The notes under the pieces: generated by a model
Databases searched by the model: none
Seen by the model: the letters and a program-made list of their open reading frames with translations, nothing else
Told to the model about the DNA's origin: nothing
Made by a program: the position numbers and the translations under genes
From: JAQUTK01 sp963677415
Lineage (GTDB): Bacteria; Bacteroidota; Bacteroidia; Bacteroidales; JAQUTK01
Direction: 5' to 3'
NCBI GenBank assembly: GCA_963677415.2
Contig: CAXXFJ010000044.1
Coordinates: forward strand, 124,001 to 188,000
Length of the DNA: 64,000 nt
Shown: piece after piece, positions 9,922-17,378 of the stretch
How the letters are laid out: each line of letters begins with the position of its first letter
Position numbering within the stretch: position 1 is the stretch's first letter

Positions 9922-12378
9922 TTGAAAAGATTTGAAAGGTTAATGGGAATGACATTTTTACTGTTATTGTTACTCCCCGTAGATGGAAAAGCCCAAAACG
10001 CACAACAAACAACTTACTCTAAAAGAGCGAAAGAGAACTTTGATTTAGCTTGGTTGTTTCACAAAGGTGACATAGCTATCAAGCGTGCAGTGAAAGCCGG
10101 CGGACAAGGTGGCTTAACGGATATCAATGTAAAAATTGAAACAAATAAAGAAGCCGTTATTGCGTATACCGATGTGGATAAAGCTGCCACGTTTAAACCC
10201 GAAGACTGGAATGAAATAGACCTTCCGCACGATTGGTGTGTTGAGGGAACTTTTGTGAATGATAATTCTATCGGGAGCGCACCTGCTGTCAGTGGATATT
10301 TGCCCGGTGGTATCGGGTTTTACCGAAAAGAATTTGAAATACCGGAAACAGATCTTGGAAAGAAAATCTCCATTGAATTTGATGGAATCTTCAGGAATAG
10401 TACCGTTTGGGTCAACGGGCACCTCCTGGGCAACCACAAAAGTGGTTACACACCTTCAAACTATAACCTGACAGATGTTTTGCGTTATGGTAAAGAAGGT
10501 AAGAATATTATTCTTGTAAAGGTGGACGCTACCGAATACGAAGGTTGGTGGTACGAAGGATGCGGCATTTACAGGCATGTCTGGCTCATCAAAACGGATA
10601 AGCTTCATGTCGATCGTTTTGGCACATTTATTACTACGCCTGTGATTTCGTCAGAGAAAGCAGATGTTGATATCAAAACCACCTTGAAAAACGAGTATAA
10701 GGTGGCTAAGAACGTTACGCTTGTTTCAAAAGTTGTGGACAATAAAGGCGTTTTACTGGATACGAAAACTTCGACTCTGACGATAGAACCTTTAAGTCAA
10801 ATTGAAATTGAACAAAAAGGAGCGATTCAAAAACCGCAGCTTTGGTCACCTGAAACACCAAACCTGTACAAAGTCATGACCGAAGTTTCTGACAACGGGA
10901 ATCTCATTGACACGTATGAAACCACCTTTGGAGTGAGGACCATCGAGATAAATCGCAATGGCGTCTTCCTAAACGGCAAATTATATCCGGTCAAAGGAAC
11001 TTGCAACCATCAGGATTTTGCCGGTGTTGGAGTAGCCCTTCCCGACAAAATCAATGAATACAAATTAAAGTTACTCAAAGAGATGGGAAGCAATGGTTAC
11101 CGTTGTTCTCATCATCCTCCCACACCCGAACTCCTTGATATGTGCGACAAGATGGGTTTGCTTGTTGTGGACGAAAACCGTATGTTGTCAAGTAGCGAGG
11201 AGGGGATCAACGATTTGACTACCCTGTTGTACAGGGATCGTAACCATCCTTCGATTTTTATGTGGAGTATGGAAAATGAAGAAGGAATACAAGGTACGGT
11301 AACCGGAACAAGGATACTGAAAACGCTGGTTGATATTACCCATAAGATTGATCCAACCCGTCCGGTGACTGCTGCGATGAACCATGGTCGCAATGAAGGT
11401 GGATATAGCGATGTGTTGGATGTTGTGGGATATAACTACGGCGACAAGGGACTGGCGTATGTGAAAGACCACGAAAATAATCCTCAGCGAGTTGAATTTT
11501 GTACTGAAACGACAAGTTTCATTTCAACGCGTGGAGAGTATGAGAACAATTGGGGAAAAGGGTATGTGTCCAACCTGGGGTTATGGCAGCCAAACTGGGG
11601 GCCACTACCTGGTGAAGACTGGGCGGATATTGTCAAATATCCTTATCTCGGAGGGTTGTTCGTTTGGACAGGTTTTGACTACCGTGGTGAACCTACTCCA
11701 TACCGATGGCCCTGTGTCACCTCTCATTTCGGTTTTATGGATATCTGCGGTTTTCCAAAAGATGGATACTATGCGTATAAAGCAGCCTGGACGAATGAAC
11801 CGGTGGTACATATCTTTCCACATTGGAACTGGAAAGGGAAAGAAGGAGACAGCATCAAAGTGCACTGTTACACCAATTGTGAAGAAGTTGAGTTGTTACT
11901 CAACGGCAAAAGCATAGGAAAGCAAAAAGCAATTCCATATACCAAGTTGATTTGGTCTCTGACATATAAACCAGGCAAACTGGAAGCCAGGGGGTACAAA
12001 GGAGGAAAGGTCATTACAAAAGATATTATTGAAACTACAACTGACCCCACTCAAATAGCATTAAGCAGCGATTGCAATACGCTCAAAGCCGATGGCTGTG
12101 ATGTGGCTGTTATCCGAGTTGCTATCAAAGATGCCAAAGGGAGGGTAGTGCCAACTGCCAGCAATCTTGTACACTTTGAAATTGAAGGTCCGGGAAAGAT
12201 TATCGGCACAGGCAATGGCAATCCGAGTAGTCATGAACCTGACAAAGCAAGCCAACGGATGGCTTTTAATGGCTATTGTCTGGTTCTTGTTCAAACAAAC
12301 AGGCAAGCAGGAACAATCAAGTTGAAAGCAACATCCGAAGCACTTAAGGACGCTGAAGTTATTCTGAAATCCGAATAA
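9922..12378 (+). CDS. GH2 beta-galactosidase-like enzyme, secreted
   Basis: Retaining beta-glycosidase of family GH2, probably a beta-galactosidase acting in the periplasm. It starts at TTG 9922; ATG codons at 9943 and 9949 in frame would also leave a full signal peptide (FLLLLLLPVDGKAQ). Domain order: sugar-binding jelly roll with LPHDWCVEG and GIGFYRKEF, immunoglobulin-like domain, TIM barrel, then C-terminal beta domains including a DUF4982-like segment. The acid/base pair is Asn452-Glu453 in WSMENEEG and the nucleophile is probably Glu529 in EFCTET. GLFVWTGFDYRGEPTPY is the typical GH2 exit strand motif. It lies 62 bp after the GH29 gene in the same direction. GH2 also contains glucuronidases and mannosidases, so galactose specificity is likely but not proven. 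Confidence 0.88.
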   Translation: MKRFERLMGMTFLLLLLLPVDGKAQNAQQTTYSKRAKENFDLAWLFHKGDIAIKRAVKAGGQGGLTDINVKIETNKEAVIAYTDVDKAATFKPEDWNEIDLPHDWCVEGTFVNDNSIGSAPAVSGYLPGGIGFYRKEFEIPETDLGKKISIEFDGIFRNSTVWVNGHLLGNHKSGYTPSNYNLTDVLRYGKEGKNIILVKVDATEYEGWWYEGCGIYRHVWLIKTDKLHVDRFGTFITTPVISSEKADVDIKTTLKNEYKVAKNVTLVSKVVDNKGVLLDTKTSTLTIEPLSQIEIEQKGAIQKPQLWSPETPNLYKVMTEVSDNGNLIDTYETTFGVRTIEINRNGVFLNGKLYPVKGTCNHQDFAGVGVALPDKINEYKLKLLKEMGSNGYRCSHHPPTPELLDMCDKMGLLVVDENRMLSSSEEGINDLTTLLYRDRNHPSIFMWSMENEEGIQGTVTGTRILKTLVDITHKIDPTRPVTAAMNHGRNEGGYSDVLDVVGYNYGDKGLAYVKDHENNPQRVEFCTETTSFISTRGEYENNWGKGYVSNLGLWQPNWGPLPGEDWADIVKYPYLGGLFVWTGFDYRGEPTPYRWPCVTSHFGFMDICGFPKDGYYAYKAAWTNEPVVHIFPHWNWKGKEGDSIKVHCYTNCEEVELLLNGKSIGKQKAIPYTKLIWSLTYKPGKLEARGYKGGKVITKDIIETTTDPTQIALSSDCNTLKADGCDVAVIRVAIKDAKGRVVPTASNLVHFEIEGPGKIIGTGNGNPSSHEPDKASQRMAFNGYCLVLVQTNRQAGTIKLKATSEALKDAEVILKSE

Positions 12379-12426
12379 CCCAGGCAAAACCATTTATAAA
12401 TGAACAAACAAAAATAAATAAGCAAT

Positions 12427-14508
12427 ATGATTAGAAGAATTTTCTTGGGAATCCTCTTTTCCACTATTTGGATGGGTTCCTCCTTCGCACAAACAAAAGC
12501 TCCAGCCTCTTTTGGCCCGGTTCCAACTGAAAATCAGATGAAATGGCAGAACATGGAAAGTTATGCTTTTGTGCATTTCTCATTAAATACCTACACAGAC
12601 CAGTCGTGGGGTTTTGGCAATGAAGATGTCAAACTTTTTAACCCGAAAGAATCCGATTGTCGCCAATGGGCTCGTATTTGCAAGGAAGCAGGCCTGAAAG
12701 GAATTATCATTACAGCAAAACACCACTGTGGATTTTGCCTCTGGCCATCAAAATACACCGAGTATTCCGTTAAAAATGCTCCTTGGAAAGATGGAAAAGG
12801 AGATATGGTACGCGAAATGGCAGATGCCTGTAAAGAATATGGTTTGAAATTAGGGATCTATTTATCCCCCTGGGATAGAAATAGTGCTGATTATGGAAAG
12901 CCTGAATATATAACCTACTTCCGTAATCAACTCACCGAGCTCCTCACTAACTACGGACCTGTTTTCGAGATATGGTTTGACGGAGCCAATGGTGGAAATG
13001 GATATTACGGTGGAGCGAATGAAACCCGCACCATTGATCGTACGACTTATTATGACTGGAAAAACACCTACGAACTGATCCATAAGTTACAACCCAATTG
13101 CTTGATTTGGAACGATGGCGGCGACAGGGGCGATCTTCGTTGGGTCGGAACCGAGGCCGGCTATGTGGGCGAAACAAATTGGAGTTTGTTGAATGCCACA
13201 GGCAACGTTGAGTTTAATATGCTACATTTCGGTTTGGAAAGTGGCAATGTATGGGTACCTGCCGAAGTAAATACGTCCATCAGACCAGAATGGTTCTACC
13301 ATCCAAGTGAAGACACCAAAGTAAAAACAGTGCCTCAGTTGATGGATCTTTATTACAACTCCATAGGTCGCAACGGCACTATGCTTCTCAACTTTCCGAT
13401 TATGCCCAATGGCTTGATCCATCCCAATGACGAGAAAGCAGCACAGGAATTTGGTAAAGCCGTAAAAGAAACATTTGCCGTCAATCTTGCTTTAAAAACA
13501 AAAGCACAAGCATCGAATGTTCGTGGTAATACAAAAGAGTTTGCGGCAGATAAGGCCATAGACAGCAATCAGGATACCTATTGGGCTACTGACGATGCTG
13601 TTACAAAAGCGTCATTAACAATAGATCTTGGTAAACCCACTTTGTTCAACCGCTTTTTGGTACAGGAATATATCCGTTTGGGACAGCGCGTGAAAGCCTT
13701 CACAATAGAAGCCTTTGTTGATGGGAAATGGGAAGAAGTGGCAAAAGCAACGACTATCGGGTATAAACGTATCCTTCGTTTCCCAAGTGTCAAGGCAACA
13801 CAAGTCAGGCTTAATATAACCGATTCAAAAAGTTGTCCTGTCATTTCCAATATTGGTATTTACAATGCACCGTCATTTCTAAACGCTCCCATTATTGCCA
13901 GAAACCAATCTGGAGTAATAACTATTGCCACAGATGACATAGGTCCGCTATTCTATTACACGATTGACGGCACTACCCCAACCCCTACATCTAAGAAGTA
14001 TGACGGTCCTGTTCAAACAGAAGGAAAAGTAGAGGTAAAGGCTATTGCTTACGATCCCGGTACAGGCAAAAGCAGTCCAGTGCGTACGGAACAATTTGAT
14101 ATCTGCCGAACAGACTGGAAAATTGTAGGAATCAATGATCAAAGAGCAAATGCAATACTTGATGGCAATACCTCTTCCACCTGGCATCAAGGCAGAGATA
14201 AAAAGATGCCAGCTGATTTAGTCATTGATTTGGGAAAAGAGTACAACCTGAGTGGTTTCAGATACTTCCCGGATCAAGGCATGTGGGGACCAGGCATCAT
14301 TACTAACTACCAGTTCTACGTTTCTGCCGACAATATAGAATGGACATTAGTGAGCGAAGGCGAGTTTTCCAACATTAAAAACAACCCTTTGTGGCAAATC
14401 AAAAAGTTCGCATCCGTGAAAGCCCGCTACATCAAGTTTATCGCATTAAAGAATACGGAAGGGAACGATAATATCGGATATGCAGAAGTAGATATCATTA
14501 CGGACTGA
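12427..14508 (+). CDS. GH29 alpha-L-fucosidase with chitobiase-like and discoidin-type domains
   Basis: Second alpha-L-fucosidase of the cluster, exported by a signal peptide ending near SSFAQ. The catalytic barrel (residues ~25-350) holds GIIITAKHHCGFCLWPS and VFEIWFDGANGG, where Asp185 is the expected nucleophile. It is followed by an F5/8 type C (discoidin-like) domain at ~355-475 (NVRGNTKEFAADKAIDSNQDTYW is its opening region), a short chitobiase C-terminal-like beta domain at ~485-560 (YYTIDGTTPT), and a second discoidin-type domain at ~560-690. These appended domains probably hold the enzyme on the glycan. It differs strongly from the GH29 at 7445, so the two likely act on different fucose linkages. 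It is the last gene of the run and two hairpins follow directly. Confidence 0.92.
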   Translation: MIRRIFLGILFSTIWMGSSFAQTKAPASFGPVPTENQMKWQNMESYAFVHFSLNTYTDQSWGFGNEDVKLFNPKESDCRQWARICKEAGLKGIIITAKHHCGFCLWPSKYTEYSVKNAPWKDGKGDMVREMADACKEYGLKLGIYLSPWDRNSADYGKPEYITYFRNQLTELLTNYGPVFEIWFDGANGGNGYYGGANETRTIDRTTYYDWKNTYELIHKLQPNCLIWNDGGDRGDLRWVGTEAGYVGETNWSLLNATGNVEFNMLHFGLESGNVWVPAEVNTSIRPEWFYHPSEDTKVKTVPQLMDLYYNSIGRNGTMLLNFPIMPNGLIHPNDEKAAQEFGKAVKETFAVNLALKTKAQASNVRGNTKEFAADKAIDSNQDTYWATDDAVTKASLTIDLGKPTLFNRFLVQEYIRLGQRVKAFTIEAFVDGKWEEVAKATTIGYKRILRFPSVKATQVRLNITDSKSCPVISNIGIYNAPSFLNAPIIARNQSGVITIATDDIGPLFYYTIDGTTPTPTSKKYDGPVQTEGKVEVKAIAYDPGTGKSSPVRTEQFDICRTDWKIVGINDQRANAILDGNTSSTWHQGRDKKMPADLVIDLGKEYNLSGFRYFPDQGMWGPGIITNYQFYVSADNIEWTLVSEGEFSNIKNNPLWQIKKFASVKARYIKFIALKNTEGNDNIGYAEVDIITD

Positions 14509-14518
14509 CCGATAAAAC

Positions 14519-14567
14519 TTCATTATACTTCCGTGTTCAATCTTTGTGAACACGGAAGTATAATGAA
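14519..14567. terminator. 21-bp perfect inverted repeat after the glycosidase run
   Basis: Two perfectly complementary 21-base arms (TTCATTATACTTCCGTG.. and its complement) separated by a 7-base loop, 10 bp after the GH29 stop codon. There is no T-run directly after it, so on its own it may act as an RNA 3'-end stabiliser or a weak bidirectional terminator. Confidence 0.6.
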
Positions 14568-14575
14568 CATTTGAG

Positions 14576-14638
14576 ACAACAGACTTTATGTTGCATCTCT
14601 TCCCTTGAAGAGGTACAACATAAAGTCTGTTGTTTTTT
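14576..14638 (+). terminator. Rho-independent terminator of the glycosidase operon
   Basis: An 18-base stem (ACAACAGACTTTATGTTG with its complement) is extended by an inner CTCTTC/GAAGAG stem with loop CCTT, and is followed at once by a run of six T (14633-14638). This is a textbook intrinsic terminator for the operon ending at 14508. Its 3' arm overlaps the left edge of the 203-bp repeat. Confidence 0.85.
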
Positions 14639-14829
14639 CGAATTTCGATTTAGGAATGAGTAAAAAAGTACTATTTATCTACACCATCTACACCGAGATG
14701 CCACTCTCAGTATGCTGTATGGCATGTCGTTCTCCTCAAAAAAACATTGCTCTTCCTAATTTGCATACAGTTTTATTTGCTAAAAGGCCCTTTTGTATAC
14801 ATTATTCATTTCCGGGCAGCTGATAATGT
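14627..14829 (+). repeat. 203-bp repeat, copy A
   Basis: Begins CTGTTGTTTTTTCGAATTTC and ends ATAATGT. It recurs in direct orientation at 15524-15726 with the same length and about 6 mismatches (97% identity), and in part in inverted orientation at 15976-16130. No convincing gene lies in it. It overlaps the 3' tail of the truncated antirepressor frame, which suggests that its arrival or a rearrangement at it broke that gene. Confidence 0.85.
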
Positions 14830-15247
14830 CGAAATCGCAATGTATATAATAACTGAAAAGGTAGCCATTATGAATACGAATAGTTGCTTGTCTTGATTGG
14901 TCTAATCGCTCACTTGCAACAGTTGCCATCCATTGCTTGAAGGGCTCTGCTTTTGGTGAGGGTATAGATTGGATGAGTCGGAAAAGTTGCTCTGTGTCAG
15001 CTACATCGGTCAGCCTCATTTTGCCGTCCTGTGCATGCATTTTCAAGGTACTACAAATTGTAGTATGTTCGCCTGATTCCTGTTTTATCCTTGTTTTTAG
15101 TACACTCCAGTAGCGTTTGGGGTCAGGGCTTTCTGTTAATATTCCAACCACATCAATAATAGAGAAGTACCATTTTTCTTGTTCTTCATCCCATACGATG
15201 CGAATTTTCTTATCTTCAAATAGCTGTATAGCTTGCTTCTTGTCCAT
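14780..15247 (-). pseudogene. Truncated Bro-N/phage antirepressor-like gene
   Basis: The first ~117 residues resemble the Bro-N domain found in phage and plasmid antirepressors of Bacteroidetes (WYFSIIDVVGILTES, RYWSVLKTRI, LFRLIQSIPSPKAEPFKQW, ERLDQ). Full-length relatives are roughly 250-300 residues. Here the homology stops near 14895 and the frame runs through unrelated sequence into the 203-bp repeat before a stop at 14780. The C-terminal half is therefore missing and the gene is probably dead, although a short N-terminal domain could still be made. It points to a former mobile element between the glycosidase cluster and the CRISPR locus. Loss of the C-terminus is judged from memory of the family, not by alignment. 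Confidence 0.7.
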
Positions 15248-15523
15248 GATTTAATGCGGTATAATGATTTGTTAAGGCGGGTTTAAAAATTAGTTTTTCA
15301 GTCAGTTGAGAAAAATAACCCGTGTGATTTCTAAACCAATCGTTTATTAAAGGCAAAGGAAATCATAATATATTACATAATCGAAAGTTATTTCAGAAAC
15401 ATTCTCAAGTTCTATCTATGTGTCTTATTTCCAATGGCGTCTATTCATCAGACAACAGTGTGATAGACACTGTCATACCCTATATTATTCAATAGCTTGC
15501 CACGATACTATATCCATACCTCT
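15248..15523. other. Intergenic stretch with a small hairpin, no gene seen
   Basis: AT-rich DNA between the broken antirepressor and repeat copy B. The only structure noticed is ACAGTGT (15455-15461) facing ACACTGT (15467-15473), a short hairpin. No open frame with family features was found. Confidence 0.5.
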
Positions 15524-15726
15524 CTGTTGTTTTTTCGAATTTCGATTTAGGAATGAGTAAAAAAGTACTATTTATCTACACCAGCTGCACCGAGATGCCA
15601 CTCTCAGTATGCTGTATGGCATGTCGTTCTCCTCAAAAAAACATTGCTCTTCCTAATTTGCATAAAGTTTTATTTGCTAAAAGGCCCTTTTGTATACATC
15701 ATTCATCTCCGGGCAGCTAATAATGT
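15524..15726 (+). repeat. 203-bp repeat, copy B
   Basis: Same length and boundaries (CTGTTG... to ...ATAATGT) as copy A at 14627, with about 6 substitutions. Its first 74 bases are perfectly repeated in inverted orientation at the far end of copy C (16057-16130). Confidence 0.85.
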
Positions 15727-15975
15727 GGTAACAAATAACAAGATATGCACGTACCGAATCAGAAACACCAATTCGGCACACACAGTGTAGCAAATCGGAT
15801 TCCATAAATAATCACTTGTTTCTGCGTAAATTGAGCTGGTCTCATATCCGTTGCATCATGCGCGTTACAAATTGAATTATTTTTTTACCAAACAACAGTG
15901 ACAATGAATGTAAGACATTGTCATTTAGCACGAGGCAAATGACAATGCATACATTTCGACGAATTTTGACGAAAT

Positions 15976-16130
15976 AGCAAATAAAATTGGATACAAATTA
16001 GGAAGAACAATGTTTTTTTTGGGTAACTGAAGTGACATATAAGCTACTCTATGGCACATCTCGGTGCAGCTGGTGTAGATAAATAGTACTTTTTTACTCA
16101 TTCCTAAATCGAAATTCGAAAAAACAACAG
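15976..16130 (-). repeat. Inverted, partly diverged copy C of the 203-bp repeat
   Basis: Read on the minus strand it starts CTGTTGTTTTTTCGAATTTC, is identical to copy B for 74 bases, diverges in the middle, and matches again around CTTCCTAATTTG and TTTTATTTGCT. The last ~45 bp of the repeat are absent or unrecognisable. Confidence 0.75.
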
Positions 16131-16313
16131 GAATTCCCCAACTGCCAAAAAACTACTTGATGTCTTTGGCAAAAGGAACTGAAGACTTTTAAAAACTATT
16201 AGAAGAAACTGGAACAACATACGGTTCAAATCGGGATAACATACAGTACAAAATCGGGAATGACATTCATCAGAAGCAAGCAATATGAAGTATTAGCCGA
16301 TGCATACCAGCCG

Positions 16314-16421
16314 ATGGATCCATTCGTCCGTATGAATGGATTCACGCATAGGCATCCGTGCTCCGTTTCACGTTCATGAAACGGAGCAAGCATCAGGACG
16401 TTTTTTCATAGGGATGCCTAT
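16314..16421. repeat. Dense cluster of nested palindromes
   Basis: Three inverted repeats lie within ~110 bp: ATCCATTC/GAATGGAT (16318-16325 with 16334-16341), GCTCCGTTTCA/TGAAACGGAGC with a 6-base loop (16360-16370 with 16377-16387), and an outer pair ATAGGCATCC/GGATGCCTAT (16348-16357 with 16412-16421) enclosing the second. A run of six T sits inside the outer pair after the second hairpin. It could be a terminator, a structured RNA or a recombination site. No gene overlaps it. Confidence 0.6.
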
Positions 16422-16471
16422 CCGATGGGGAAGACAACCTTAAGGGTTCTCACACTTCCTCTTGTTGAGTT

Positions 16472-16798
16472 TTATCGAGCTTCAATTGAAAGTATTGCAT
16501 TAATCAAACAAGCAAAATCTCCAATTGCTTTCCGGTCTGAACCGACCTTTGTTCTCCATTGAGTATCTTCGCCTGTTTGTCCCATATTGCGACAGACTAT
16601 ATTACAGTTATCTATAAATGTTTCGTGAGCTCTAGTTCGCTCAGCATCCATTTTAATTCTTCCCTCTAAATCACTTAAAAACCAATCTACCCTCAATCTT
16701 GAATATCTGACCGCACTCTTAATCAGAGTGTTTACTAGAGATTGATGTTGTGAACTGATCAGTACTATGTAAATATCCTGAGATTCTTTTAATTCCAT
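16472..16798 (-). CDS. Conserved-looking small soluble protein, function unknown
   Basis: A 108-residue frame from the ATG at 16798 (MELKESQDIYIVLI). An upstream in-frame start at 16852 would add 18 residues that look unlike a protein core, so the shorter form is preferred. The product has no signal peptide or membrane helix, is mostly helical in appearance, and carries the segment RYSRLRVDWFLSDLEGR and the C-terminal DRKAIGDFACLINAIL. I do not recognise a family with a known function. It is transcribed away from cas10 and sits between the repeat-rich scar and the CRISPR operon, so it may be cargo of the old element or a host gene. Confidence 0.55.
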   Translation of the reverse strand: MELKESQDIYIVLISSQHQSLVNTLIKSAVRYSRLRVDWFLSDLEGRIKMDAERTRAHETFIDNCNIVCRNMGQTGEDTQWRTKVGSDRKAIGDFACLINAILSIEAR

Positions 16799-17378
16799 AT
16801 TTTTTTCGTAAAAGTAATAAATTCTCAGATACTGTACATCTTTGGTGGACACAAGTAATATGAAAATATTTTTAATACGAGAATTTGTTTCTTATGTAAC
16901 CATCTGAGAATGAGCTGTAGGGTATTGTTGATAATTTTAACATAGTATTAAGAAAAATTCCACCAAAATAATATTGCCAAATAAATAATATCATTTATAT
17001 TCGCCGTCTCGATATCTAATTCATGCGACAAACAGCACTTTTCCTATTTACTGCGATAACTGATTTATTCGGTAAGTAGTTTTTCTTTTCCTCTCGGAAT
17101 TTCTTTCATAGGATACCATGATGGCTCTATACACACTATACGAAATTGTTTATAAATGATAGGATAATACAGAAACAAAAATGTTCGTCGCCTATAAGGT
17201 ATAGGCTCAAGCATGCAGAAAGCCAGAGAAAGACAAACGAACTTGAAAATCGGAGAATAGGGAACCTTCAAATAAGCTTGTCTGAAACAGAAGTAAATAA
17301 AACAATTTAATTACTCGGTTTTTACGGGAAAAACACTTATAGAGAAACGAATAATCACTGAACTAATTTTATTATAAC
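16799..17378. other. 580-bp region upstream of cas10
   Basis: AT-rich spacer between two divergent genes, expected to hold the promoter of the CRISPR operon. The best promoter-like match is TTG at 16974-16976 and TATATTCG at 16996-17003 (one base off TAnnTTTG), about 380 bp before cas10. Nothing clear was seen closer to the gene. A 68-residue minus-strand frame at 17065-17271 lacks convincing features. Confidence 0.35.

Larger units (their letters stand above)
15524..16130. mobile_element. Possible non-autonomous element with 74-bp terminal inverted repeats
   Basis: The outer 74 bases on each side are perfect inverted copies (left CTGTTGTTTTTTCG..., right ...CGAAAAAACAACAG). Further inside, the two arms match only in part. 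The 249-bp centre has no gene but holds a hairpin: ATTGTCATTT (15917-15926) against AAATGACAAT (15937-15946), extended by AATGTA/TACATT. No transposase and no obvious target-site duplication flank it, so a MITE-like element is only one reading; two oppositely inserted copies of the 203-bp repeat is the other. Confidence 0.4.

Noticed and set aside
14605..14823. 72-codon frame inside repeat copy A
   Set aside because: It does not fit copy C and has no protein-like pattern; the repeat is better treated as non-coding.
16314..16421. tRNA or riboswitch in the palindromic region
   Set aside because: No cloverleaf, no T-loop signature and no known riboswitch core could be recognised.
17065..17271. 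68-codon minus-strand frame upstream of cas10
   Set aside because: No ribosome site, odd composition and no recognised fold; may be a repeat remnant but cannot be supported as a gene.
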